Positions 1 through 5,614 of a stretch of DNA of 6,455 bases are shown here, piece by piece (position 1 is the stretch's first letter; each line of letters begins with the position of its first letter). Under the pieces are notes generated by a model. The model was not told the DNA's origin and did not search any database. It saw nothing but the letters and a program-made list of their open reading frames with translations. Origin of the DNA: Opitutaceae bacterium. GTDB lineage: Bacteria; Verrucomicrobiota; Verrucomicrobiae; Opitutales; Opitutaceae. Where the stretch lies: assembly GCA_031266495.1 (NCBI GenBank), contig JAISAX010000946.1, forward strand, positions 1 to 6,455. The letters are read 5' to 3'. A program made the translations under genes and the position numbers.

Positions 1-901
1 GGCGGCGGCGGGCGGCGAGACCGGCCCAGGCCATGTGAGGCGTGATGATGCAGCGGGGCGCGGCAAAAAGCGGGTGCCCGGCAGGCGGTGGCTCCGTGGT
101 GAGAACGTCCAGCGCAGCCCCGCCGAGGTGGCCGGAGCAGAGAGCGTCATGCAGGGCTTGCTCGTCGATGAGTCCACCGCGCGCGGTGTTGACGAGGAAG
201 GCGCCGGGTTTCATGCGGGCGAGCGTTTCGTGATTGATAAAACGGGTGTTGGCCGGCGTGAGTGCGCAGTGGAGCGAGATGATATCGGAAGTCGCGAGGA
301 GTTCGTCGAGCGGCGTGAGTCCTTCGCCGGCGGCGGCGGCAGCGGGATGAGCGCAACTGGCAAAGCGGACGACAAGCCCGAGGGCGCGGGCGATTTCCGC
401 CACGCGTTGTCCGATGCGACCGCGACCGATGAGGCCAAGCGTGAGCCCGTCGAGTTCGACCGGGGACTGCCGCCAGTAACAGAAATCGGGACAGGCCGCC
501 CAGTCGCCGGCGCGCACGGAAGCGGCGTGTTCGCCGACGCGGTGGCAGAGTTCGAGGATCAGGGCGAGGGTGTGCTGGGCAACGGCGGCGGTGCCGTAGG
601 CGGGCACGTTGGAAACCGGAATGCCGCGCGCGGCGGCAGCGGCGGAGTCCACGATATTGTGTCCCGTGGCCAGGACGGAAATGAAGCGGAGCGAGGGCAA
701 TGCCTCAAGCGTGGCGGCGCCGAGCGGCGTCTTGTTGGTGAGCAGGATGTCGGCATCGGCGGAGCGGGCGAGTATCTCGCCGGGCGGCGTGCGCGGGAAG
801 ATGCGGAGCGGGCCGAATTGCCCGATTTCGGTCCAGGGATTGTCATCGGGATTCAGCGTATGGCCGTCGAGGACGATGATGGAAGGCGGCGGATTTTTCA
901 T
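1..901 (-). CDS. D-2-hydroxyacid dehydrogenase, hydroxypyruvate reductase / glycerate dehydrogenase type (3' end cut by window)
   Basis: Seen: an open minus-strand frame starts at ATG 901-899 and gives 300 residues before running off the window. It carries the family landmarks in order. The substrate-side stretch VLATGHNIVDSAA lies at about residues 76-88 and NVPAYGTAAVAQH at 98-110. The Rossmann nucleotide-binding motif is GRGRIG at 159-164. The catalytic triad is Arg241 (NTARGG), Glu270 (LTTEPP) and His289 (TPHMAW). Known: such cytosolic enzymes use NAD(P)H to reduce 2-keto acids. The ATGxN and NVPAYGT patterns and the MAW after the catalytic His are typical of hydroxypyruvate reductase/glycerate dehydrogenase (hydroxypyruvate to D-glycerate). 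Members are about 320 residues, so only the last 20 or so are missing. Inferred: the FCD-GntR gene directly upstream on the same strand is the likely regulator. No clear Shine-Dalgarno precedes the start. Family certain; exact substrate less so (glyoxylate or another 2-keto acid is possible). Confidence 0.93.
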   Translation of the reverse strand, partial: MKNPPPSIIVLDGHTLNPDDNPWTEIGQFGPLRIFPRTPPGEILARSADADILLTNKTPLGAATLEALPSLRFISVLATGHNIVDSAAAAARGIPVSNVPAYGTAAVAQHTLALILELCHRVGEHAASVRAGDWAACPDFCYWRQSPVELDGLTLGLIGRGRIGQRVAEIARALGLVVRFASCAHPAAAAAGEGLTPLDELLATSDIISLHCALTPANTRFINHETLARMKPGAFLVNTARGGLIDEQALHDALCSGHLGGAALDVLTTEPPPAGHPLFAAPRCIITPHMAWAGLAARRR

Positions 902-906
902 TTTTG

Positions 907-916
907 TGATATATCA
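907..916. promoter_or_regulatory. 10-bp perfect palindrome before the dehydrogenase start
   Basis: The sequence tgatatatca equals its own reverse complement and lies 6 bp upstream of the dehydrogenase ATG, in an AT-rich island within otherwise GC-rich DNA. GntR-family dimers bind short palindromes of this size. Its position between the regulator gene and its presumed target suggests an operator, but no binding consensus for this regulator is known to me. It could also simply be part of an AT-rich leader. Confidence 0.35.
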
Positions 917-978
917 GATGGGACAGAATATTGGTGCATTGTCGATGATGGTTATGGACGCCACAAGGTTCATGATGG

Positions 979-1009
979 CCGGCAGGGAACTCTTGATTGA
1001 ACCCGCCGG
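979..1009. repeat. Inverted repeat between regulator and dehydrogenase genes
   Basis: The arms ccggcaggg (979-987) and cccgccgg (1002-1009) pair over eight bases with one bulged A, around a 14-nt loop. A second pair, ggccgg (977-982) and ccggcc (1013-1018), could form a competing stem. It begins 17 nt after the regulator stop on the minus strand. No U-run follows, so it is not a standard intrinsic terminator; a 3'-end-stabilising or attenuating hairpin is possible. The rest of the 124-bp spacer shows no convincing -35/-10 pair. Confidence 0.3.
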
Positions 1010-1025
1010 GAACCGGCCAGCCCGG

Positions 1026-1694
1026 TCAGCGTGACGGCAGCAGGCCGGCGGGCTTGGCGGCGTGGAGGTGGGCGCGCAGAGCCGCTTCGGCGGCGGCCGG
1101 GTCGTTGCGCGCGAGAGAGGCGACAAGTTTCCGGTGATTGCCGCCGGGTGCGGCGGCGGGGTGAGCTTCGAGAAAAAAACGAAGGGCGATGAAGAGCTTG
1201 TGCCGCATCACGCGATCGAAGGCCTCGATGAGCGGAGCGCAACCGGCGAGTTGCACGAGCGCGTGATGAAAGGCGGTCTCGGCTTGCCAGACGGCGAGCG
1301 TGGCTCCGGAAAGCCGGTCGATGCGGGCGGCGAGTTTTTGCAGCCTTTCACGGGCTGCGATGACCGGCGCTCCGCAATAGAGGCGGGCGGCCTGGCATTC
1401 GATGGCTTCGCGCAGGATGAGTTGCCCTCGCAGGTCCTCGATATGCACGGCACGCACGCGCGTGCCCTGGCGAGGAAGCGTTTCGAGGAGTCCGTCTGCC
1501 TCGAGTTGCACCATGGCTTCGAGTACGGGAGCGACGCTCATGCCGAGTTCGGCGGCAACCTGGCGGCGGTTGAGGATGTCGCCGGGAGCGTAGTCGGTGA
1601 GGAGTTTTTTGCTCAGGTAAGCGTAAGCTTGTCGGGAAAGCGATTCGGCGTCGGACGATTTACGGGCGATAGGTGATTTGGCTGGCACAGGCAT
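1026..1694 (-). CDS. GntR-family transcriptional regulator, FCD (FadR-like) subfamily
   Basis: Seen: 222 residues from ATG at 1694-1692. Residues about 19-81 form the winged helix-turn-helix: SRQAYAYLSKKLL, then the recognition helix region NRRQVAAELGMSVAPVLEAM, then the wing ADGLLETLPRQGTRVR. The C-terminal two-thirds is all-helical with the FCD pattern: FHHALVQLAG near residue 142 and NHRKLVASLARNDPAAAEAALRAHL near 186-210. His143, His187 and His209 sit where FCD proteins usually place metal/ligand-binding histidines. Known: FCD regulators respond to small organic acids and often control a neighbouring catabolic gene. Inferred: it controls the downstream dehydrogenase and probably itself. 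Start choice: the frame stays open upstream to a GTG at 1757, adding 21 basic residues; the ATG gives the usual short arm before the HTH and is preferred. 'SVAPVLEAM' departs slightly from the usual S-P-V-R-E-A-L recognition helix, with no Arg. Confidence 0.9.
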   Translation of the reverse strand: MPVPAKSPIARKSSDAESLSRQAYAYLSKKLLTDYAPGDILNRRQVAAELGMSVAPVLEAMVQLEADGLLETLPRQGTRVRAVHIEDLRGQLILREAIECQAARLYCGAPVIAARERLQKLAARIDRLSGATLAVWQAETAFHHALVQLAGCAPLIEAFDRVMRHKLFIALRFFLEAHPAAAPGGNHRKLVASLARNDPAAAEAALRAHLHAAKPAGLLPSR

Positions 1695-1701
1695 GATGCG
1701 T

Positions 1702-1715
1702 GCCCGATGTCGGGC
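1702..1715. promoter_or_regulatory. Inverted repeat just upstream of the GntR-family gene
   Basis: The arms gcccga and tcgggc flank a central tg, a 14-bp dyad ending 8 bp before the preferred ATG of the regulator. The loop is too short for a good RNA hairpin, so a protein-binding dyad is the more natural reading; autoregulation is an inference. If translation really starts at GTG 1757 the element lies inside the coding sequence and loses meaning. Confidence 0.25.
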
Positions 1716-1779
1716 TCGGGGACAAACCCGTTTCAGCGCGGAACACGGCGGCAGCACTGCACATCAGCACAGACTCGCA

Positions 1780-1795
1780 CAAATGACCAAATGAC
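1780..1795. repeat. Tandem direct repeat 2 x caaatgac in the divergent intergenic region
   Basis: Two perfect adjacent copies of the 8-mer caaatgac (1780-1787 and 1788-1795) lie between the minus-strand regulator and the plus-strand alkC gene. Read on the minus strand they give TTGGTCATTTG-like text, and GGTC is a common half-site in GntR-family operators. This may be a regulator-binding site or a chance duplication. No clear -35/-10 hexamers are seen on either strand in this 154-bp region. Confidence 0.35.
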
Positions 1796-1848
1796 CGACC
1801 TGAAAACGCCATGCTTGCCCGGATGCGGTTTGCTGGAACAGTGCCCGC

Positions 1849-3000
1849 ATGTCTGCCGCTGAAACGGAAACGGGGAACCCGGCCCTCAAGGAAATGTTCA
1901 ACGCGAAACGCTTTCGCTTCGTCGCCTCGGAACTTGCCCGGATCGACCCGCAGTTCAGCCCGAGGCGCTTCCTCGCCCTCGCGTTGCGCGATCTCGACGG
2001 GCTTTCGCTGATGCAACGGCTGCGCCGGATGACGGAATGCCTGCACGGCACGCTGACGGCCGCCACCGACACCGGCCGCAACGGACAAGGTGGTCGTAAC
2101 TACCGGCAAGTGATCGGCATCCTCCGTCAACTGGCGCCCTGTATCGGTCACGGATTTGTTTCGCTGGTGCTGCCCGATTACGTGGGGCTCTACGGACACG
2201 CGCCGGACGATTTCGAGGTGTCGATGGACGCGCTGAAGTTTTTCACCCCGTTCGGCTCGTCCGAGTTTGCCGTCCGCGAATTCCTGCGCCGCGACCTGGC
2301 GCGCACGCTCGCCGTGATGGAGACATGGTCGCGCGACAGCGACGAAGCCGTCCGCCGTCTGGCGAGCGAAGGCTGCCGTCCGCGCCTGCCGTGGTCGTTC
2401 CGGCTGGAGGCGCTGGTGGCGGACCCCTCGCCGGTGGCGCCCATTCTGGAAAACCTGCGGGCCGACCCGAGCCTCTACGTGCGCAAGTCGGTCGCCAACC
2501 ATCTCAACGACATCACGAAAGATCACCCCGAATGGGTGCTCGCCCGGATCAAAGGCTGGCCGGCGGAAAACCCGCACACCGTCTGGATCGTGAAGCGCGC
2601 CCTGCGCACCCTGATCAAGAAAGGCGACCGTCGCGCGCTCGCCGTGATCGGCGCCGGCGACAGGGCGCAGGTGCGGGTGAGCGACTTCCGCGTGGAGCCG
2701 CGGCGCGTCGCGCTCGGTGGCCGCATCGCCCTCTCCTTCCGGCTGGAATCGACCGCCCGCCGCGGCCAGCGCCTCGTGGTCGATTACGCCATCCACTACG
2801 TGAAAAAATCCGGCGGCGCCTCGCCCAAGGTTTTTAAATTGAAGGAGCTCACGCTCGGTCCCGGCGAGACGGCGGCAATCACGCGCGGCCAGAGTATCCG
2901 CGATTTCACGACGCGCACCCATCATCCCGGCCTTCACGCGGTGGAGATTCTGGTCAATGGCGAGAGCCTGGCCCGGAGCGGTTTTCATCTGTCCCGCTGA
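1849..3000 (+). CDS. alkC: DNA alkylation repair glycosylase, AlkC type (HEAT-like repeats plus Ig-like C-terminal domain)
   Basis: Seen: 383 residues from ATG 1849. Residues about 10-265 are strings of amphipathic helices typical of HEAT-like repeats. The hallmark is W160-SRDSDEAVRRLASEG-175, followed by CRPRLPW to 182, then DPSLYVRKSVANHLNDI (206-222) and HTVWIVKRALRTLIKKGD (243-260). From about 274 to the end the predicted structure turns to beta-strands ending in GLHAVEILVNGESLARSGF, as in the Ig-like domain of AlkC. Known: AlkC enzymes are non-base-flipping glycosylases that remove 3-methyladenine and 3-methylcytosine from alkylated DNA, starting base excision repair. Family assignment is firm from the RRLASEG.RPRLPW signature; AlkC over AlkD rests on the C-terminal domain and length. 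It starts divergently from the GntR gene; a weak purine patch (ggaa at 1835) lies about 10 bp before the start. No other alkylation-repair gene (ada, alkB, ogt) is in the window. Confidence 0.88.
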   Translation: MSAAETETGNPALKEMFNAKRFRFVASELARIDPQFSPRRFLALALRDLDGLSLMQRLRRMTECLHGTLTAATDTGRNGQGGRNYRQVIGILRQLAPCIGHGFVSLVLPDYVGLYGHAPDDFEVSMDALKFFTPFGSSEFAVREFLRRDLARTLAVMETWSRDSDEAVRRLASEGCRPRLPWSFRLEALVADPSPVAPILENLRADPSLYVRKSVANHLNDITKDHPEWVLARIKGWPAENPHTVWIVKRALRTLIKKGDRRALAVIGAGDRAQVRVSDFRVEPRRVALGGRIALSFRLESTARRGQRLVVDYAIHYVKKSGGASPKVFKLKELTLGPGETAAITRGQSIRDFTTRTHHPGLHAVEILVNGESLARSGFHLSR

Positions 3001-3005
3001 AACCG

Positions 3006-3023
3006 CGGGGATGACCGTCCCCG
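3006..3023 (+). terminator. Hairpin after alkC (weak terminator candidate)
   Basis: The arms cgggga (3006-3011) and tccccg (3018-3023) form a perfect 6-bp stem with a 6-nt loop, beginning five bases after the alkC stop. There is no T-run behind it (the following DNA is GC-rich), so it is not a canonical intrinsic terminator. It may protect the 3' end or act with Rho. Confidence 0.3.
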
Positions 3024-3035
3024 ACACGCGCGCCT

Positions 3036-3049
3036 CCCCCCCCCCCCCC
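3036..3049. repeat. C14 homopolymer run
   Basis: Fourteen consecutive C bases, with a further C-rich stretch to about 3059, in the 114-bp spacer between alkC and the MATE gene. It is about 65 bp upstream of the MATE start. Such tracts are slippage-prone and the exact length may be a sequencing estimate. Confidence 0.85.
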
Positions 3050-3114
3050 TCGCCCCCCTCCTCGCAGGGGCTTGCCGCGGGCGGTCGAATGCCTCCTGCT
3101 GGCGGGTCCTGTCC

Positions 3115-4494
3115 ATGTCCACTGTCCTTAAAGAAGCACGTGCCACCCTCGCGCTGGCCGTTCCCATCATCGTCGGCCAGACGAGCCAGATGCTCATCAA
3201 TGTCGCCGACAGCGTGATGATCGGCCGCGTCGGGACCGCCGAACTGGCCGCCGCCGCGTTTGCCGGCAGCGTCTTCAACGTGATTTTTCTGGGCGGACTC
3301 GGCGTGCTCGCGCCCGTCTCCCTTTTCACGGCCCGGGCGCATGGCGCGCGCGACCCGGAGGGCATCGCCTCGTGGCTGAAACACGGCGTGGCTCTCGCCG
3401 CCTTCACCTGTGTCCTCCAGCTCGCGCTCATGCTGCCGCTGGCCGGGCAGCTTCATCGCTTCGGCCAGCCGGCGGAAGTCATCGCCATCGTCGGGCCCTA
3501 CTACGTGCTGATCGCCCTCTCCGTGGCGCCGGCGATGCTTTTTCAGGCATTCCGGCAATTTGCCGAGGCGCTCGGGCGTCCGTGGATTCCGATGGTCATC
3601 GTGCTGGGAGGGGTCGGCCTCAATGTATTTTTCAACTGGATACTCATCTACGGCAAGCTCGGCGCGCCCGCGCTCGGGCTCACCGGCGCGGGCCTGGCCA
3701 CCTTGCTGGCGCGCATAGGCACGCTGGTTGCGATCATCGCATGGACGCGCCGTGCGCAACGTCTCCGCGATGCCTGGCCGCACGCGCGCCCCGGCGATGC
3801 CGGCGGGCTCCGGCAACGCTGGACGGCCCGCCTGCATGCCGCCGGTTTCCGCGAGATGCTGAAAATCGGCGTTCCGGCGGCGGCCATGCTGCTGTTCGAG
3901 GTCACGGCCTTCACCATGGCGGCGTTGATGATGGGCTGGATCAGCGCGCAGGCGCTGGCCGCGCACCAGATCGCGCTGACCTGCGCCGGGATGACGTTCA
4001 TGGTGCCGCTCGGCCTTTCGATGGCGGTGGGCATCCGTATGAGCGGCCTCGTCGGCGAGGGACGCCTGGCGGCGCGCCGTCCGACGGCGTTCGGCGCCCT
4101 CGCGATGAGTGGCGTCTTCATGAGCATCACGGCGCTGTTTTTCTGGCTGGAGGGAGCCGCGCTCGCTCGGGGTTTTGTGCCCGGAGATCCGGAGGTCGTG
4201 GCTCTGGCGGCCCGGTTGCTGGTCGTGGCAGCGTTTTTCCAGCTTTTCGATGGCGCGCAGGTCGTGGCGGCAGGGGCGCTGCGCGGGCTCGCGGATGTGC
4301 GCGTGCCGACGGCAATCACCTTTGCCGCCTGGTGGTTGCTGGCCATTCCGGCAGGCTACTTCATTGGCGTGCGCGGCCCGGCCGGAGCGCTCGGCATCTG
4401 GGGCGCGCTCGCGGGTGGCCTCGCCATCGCCGCCGTGCTGCTCGTCTGGCGGCTGGCGCGGCTGACGCGGCCTTCCCTTTTTTCCCTCTCCTGA
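3115..4494 (+). CDS. MATE family multidrug/cation antiporter (NorM-like)
   Basis: Seen: 459 residues with twelve hydrophobic segments in two halves, no cleavable signal peptide, and a basic cytoplasmic link around residues 211-250. The first membrane segment ends in VADSVMIGRVGTAELAA (Asp32). Glu262 lies in LLFEVTAF of segment 7. Asp379 lies in FFQLFDGAQVVAAGALRG of segment 10, followed by LADVRVP. These match in order the three cation-binding acidic residues of Vibrio NorM (D36, E255, D371). Known: NorM-type MATE proteins in the inner membrane export cationic drugs and dyes in exchange for Na+ or H+. Length is normal for the family (450-470). The ATG at 3115 puts the first helix at the usual place; the Shine-Dalgarno is poor. 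Substrate cannot be told from sequence. The C-terminal tail is short (PSLFSLS). The gene follows alkC on the same strand but the spacer argues against tight coupling. Confidence 0.95.
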   Translation: MSTVLKEARATLALAVPIIVGQTSQMLINVADSVMIGRVGTAELAAAAFAGSVFNVIFLGGLGVLAPVSLFTARAHGARDPEGIASWLKHGVALAAFTCVLQLALMLPLAGQLHRFGQPAEVIAIVGPYYVLIALSVAPAMLFQAFRQFAEALGRPWIPMVIVLGGVGLNVFFNWILIYGKLGAPALGLTGAGLATLLARIGTLVAIIAWTRRAQRLRDAWPHARPGDAGGLRQRWTARLHAAGFREMLKIGVPAAAMLLFEVTAFTMAALMMGWISAQALAAHQIALTCAGMTFMVPLGLSMAVGIRMSGLVGEGRLAARRPTAFGALAMSGVFMSITALFFWLEGAALARGFVPGDPEVVALAARLLVVAAFFQLFDGAQVVAAGALRGLADVRVPTAITFAAWWLLAIPAGYFIGVRGPAGALGIWGALAGGLAIAAVLLVWRLARLTRPSLFSLS

Positions 4495-4505
4495 ATCCCG
4501 TAACC

Positions 4506-4513
4506 TTTTTTTT
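4506..4513 (+). other. T8 run downstream of the MATE gene
   Basis: Eight T bases lie 11 bp after the MATE stop codon. I found no GC-rich stem directly before them, so an intrinsic terminator is not supported. The run marks the end of the plus-strand unit as it converges on the tRNA gene. Confidence 0.3.
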
Positions 4514-4519
4514 GATGAA

Positions 4520-4537
4520 GGGGGGAGGGGGGGGGGG
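4520..4537. repeat. G6-A-G11 homopolymer tract abutting the tRNA 3' end
   Basis: Seventeen G bases interrupted by one A. On the minus strand this is a C-tract that begins immediately after the tRNA discriminator base. Consequently CCA is not encoded; the genomic sequence after the discriminator is CCC. The tract could hamper polymerase or sequencing, and its length is uncertain. Confidence 0.85.
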
Positions 4538-4609
4538 TGCCAGAGGGCAGGATTGAACTGCCGACCAAGGGCTTATGAGTCCCCTGCTCTACCACTGAGC
4601 TACTCTGGC
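4538..4609 (-). tRNA. tRNA with CAT anticodon (elongator tRNA-Met or tRNA-Ile2)
   Basis: Seen: a 72-nt cloverleaf on the minus strand. It has a perfect 7-bp acceptor stem (GCCAGAG/CTCTGGC), linker TA, D-stem GCTC/GAGC with 7-nt loop AGTGGTA, anticodon loop CTCATAA (anticodon at 4577-4575), variable region TGGTC, T-stem GGCAG/CTGCC with loop TTCAATC, and discriminator A. CCA is not encoded. It is not the initiator: position 1 pairs with 72 and the GGG/CCC anticodon stem is absent. The anticodon stem GGGGA/GCCCT leaves an A31-G39 mismatch and a G27-U43 wobble. The G-U pair, CUCAUAA loop, UGGUC variable region and A57 resemble E. coli tRNA-Ile2, whose C34 is modified to lysidine by TilS, so the amino acid identity is open between Met and Ile. 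It is convergent with the MATE gene. Confidence 0.93.
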
Positions 4610-4640
4610 GAAAATGAGGGGATGTGACTACGTAGCGGGC

Positions 4641-4666
4641 CGGAATCATGGCAAGCCAAAATTCCG
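4641..4666. promoter_or_regulatory. 26-bp imperfect dyad between the tRNA and the small gene
   Basis: The outer arms cggaat and attccg and inner arms tggc and gcca are arranged symmetrically about position 4653/4654, with only the two-base CA/AA steps unpaired. The dyad lies 32-57 bp upstream of the tRNA 5' end, where its -35 region is expected (TTGGCT, read on the minus strand at 4659-4654, is a weak -35 match with no good -10). A protein-binding site in the divergent promoter region is possible. A separate 8-bp palindrome, ctacgtag, is at 4628-4635. Confidence 0.3.
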
Positions 4667-4763
4667 CTATCCCTCTTCTCTCACCCGGTTTCTGGCCGCC
4701 ACGCCTCCTCATCGCAAACCCGGCTTGCCGCACACCCATCTTCCTGCGAGTATCCATGCCCTC

Positions 4764-5033
4764 ATGAACCTCACCACCATCATCGACGACATCGCCAGCC
4801 AGGCCGACGAGTTCCTGGAAGGCACCACCAGCCGCGACCAGGCACGCGCCGGCATCGCCGAACTCCTCACGGCCGACTACAAGCAGTTCTCCTCCGGCGA
4901 CCGCAAAAAAATCACCGACGGAGTCATGACCATTCTCGAGGACGAAGGTTTTTTTGATTCCCGTTATGCCGTTGATGCCGAGATCGACGAAAACGGCGCC
5001 AGCGACGGCGGCGACGCGGGAGGTGACGAATGA
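4764..5033 (+). CDS. Small acidic protein of unknown function, coupled to DUF5069 gene
   Basis: I do not recognise this protein. Seen: 89 residues from ATG 4764, starting MNLTTIIDDIASQADEFLEG. It is predicted mostly helical up to about residue 65 (QARAGIAELLTADYKQF, then DRKKITDGVMTILEDEGFF). It ends in a flexible acidic Asp/Gly/Glu tail from about residue 70 to DAGGDE. It has no signal peptide, membrane segment or cysteines and appears cytosolic. The frame remains open upstream to 4614, but that part lacks coding-like composition, so ATG 4764 at the head of the helical region is preferred; its Shine-Dalgarno is weak. The stop codon overlaps the next start as ATGA (5030-5033), which implies coordinated translation with the DUF5069 gene. 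Codon use is strongly C/G-ending as in the neighbours, supporting a real gene. Confidence 0.8.
   Translation: MNLTTIIDDIASQADEFLEGTTSRDQARAGIAELLTADYKQFSSGDRKKITDGVMTILEDEGFFDSRYAVDAEIDENGASDGGDAGGDE
5019..5026 (+). promoter_or_regulatory. Strong ribosome binding site for the DUF5069 gene
   Basis: GGAGGTGA, a near-perfect complement to the 16S rRNA 3' end, sits with GGAGG six bases before ATG 5030, inside the last codons of the upstream small gene. It fixes the start and, with the ATGA overlap, indicates translational coupling. It is the only consensus-strength site in the window. Confidence 0.75.
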
Positions 5034-5482
5034 TCTCCTGGTCCGCGCCCGATCTCACCGTTCACCCGCCCCGCAGCCCGCGCCTCCGCCTCGGCGGCTT
5101 CGTTCACCTGCCGCGCCTGCTCGACAAGTCGCGCGCCTTCGCCGCCGGCAAACAGGGCGAGTACATTTACCCGTGCCCGCTCGACAAACGCCTCTTCGCC
5201 TTCACCGGCATCGATCCCGACGCATTTCTTGACGCCGTCAAAACCGGTCGCAACGACACCGAAATGCTCGCCTGGGTCACCGCCAACAGCCGCCCCGCCC
5301 GCGCGCCGCACGAAATCCTCGCCTGGTCCGCCTGGCTCGAAAACCTCGCCCCCGGCGACGCCGATCGCCATGCCGGATTTGCCGACGCCATCCGCACCCT
5401 CGCCCCGGGTCGCGACGACATTCGCACCACCTTCGACCGGCTCGATCTCGACGACTACACCAGCTTCGGCGGCAAGGCTTGA
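5030..5482 (+). CDS. DUF5069 domain-containing protein
   Basis: Seen: 150 residues that are one complete DUF5069 domain. Conserved blocks are SPRLRLGGFVHLPRLLDKSRA (roughly residues 16-36), a GEYIYPCPLDKRLFAFTGID block (about 43-62) and NDTEMLAWV (about 76-84). The rest is helical and acidic, to LDLDDYTSFGGKA. There is no signal peptide or membrane segment. Known: the family is common in Verrucomicrobiota and related groups and has no established function; the invariant LPR-LLDK-R segment suggests a binding site, but that is speculation. The gene overlaps the preceding 89-residue ORF by four bases and has a strong Shine-Dalgarno, so the two form an operon and may act together. A T7 run (5484-5490) follows the stop without a clear stem. 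Family assignment is confident; role unknown. Confidence 0.88.
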   Translation: MISWSAPDLTVHPPRSPRLRLGGFVHLPRLLDKSRAFAAGKQGEYIYPCPLDKRLFAFTGIDPDAFLDAVKTGRNDTEMLAWVTANSRPARAPHEILAWSAWLENLAPGDADRHAGFADAIRTLAPGRDDIRTTFDRLDLDDYTSFGGKA

Positions 5483-5553
5483 ATTTTTTTCGGAAACAGC
5501 CCGCGAAGCACACCCGGACACGCAAAAGACCGCGCCACCCTGCCGCGGGATGA

Positions 5554-5603
5554 TTTTCTTTTTCGTGTCTTTGTGTGTGTGTTTCGTGGGCTTCTTTCTT
5601 TCC
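5554..5603. repeat. T/GT-rich low-complexity intergenic tract (TTTCGTG-type)
   Basis: A pyrimidine- and GT-rich stretch contains cgtgtctttg, five TG units (5572-5581), tttcgtgggc and ctttcttt. It contrasts sharply with the GC-rich surroundings and occupies most of the spacer before ispH. Its reverse complement reads as cacgaaacacac and aaagacacgaaaaag. Tracts of this kind recur between genes in Verrucomicrobiota and Planctomycetes genomes and are often mis-translated into short ORFs. An upstream pair of arms, cccgcg (5500-5505) and cgcggg (5544-5549), might form a long-looped stem. No -35/-10 promoter is evident. Confidence 0.5.
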
Positions 5604-5614
5604 TCCGACATCCG

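Noticed and set aside
35..1000. 321-codon plus-strand open frame
   Set aside because: It lies opposite the dehydrogenase, whose minus-strand translation has all catalytic motifs; the plus-strand product is Gly/Arg/Glu-rich without family features.
1660..3966. 768-codon minus-strand open frame
   Set aside because: It is antisense to both alkC and the MATE gene, which are clear families; long antisense frames are expected at this GC bias.
4495..4537. Intrinsic terminator for the MATE gene
   Set aside because: The T8 run has no GC-rich inverted repeat directly before it.
3372..4556. 394-codon plus-strand frame over the MATE gene
   Set aside because: It is a shifted reading of the MATE coding sequence; it is Arg/Gly/Ala-rich with no membrane segments and runs into the G-tract.
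4538..4609. Initiator tRNA-fMet
   Set aside because: Position 1 pairs normally with 72 and the three consecutive G-C pairs of the initiator anticodon stem are missing.
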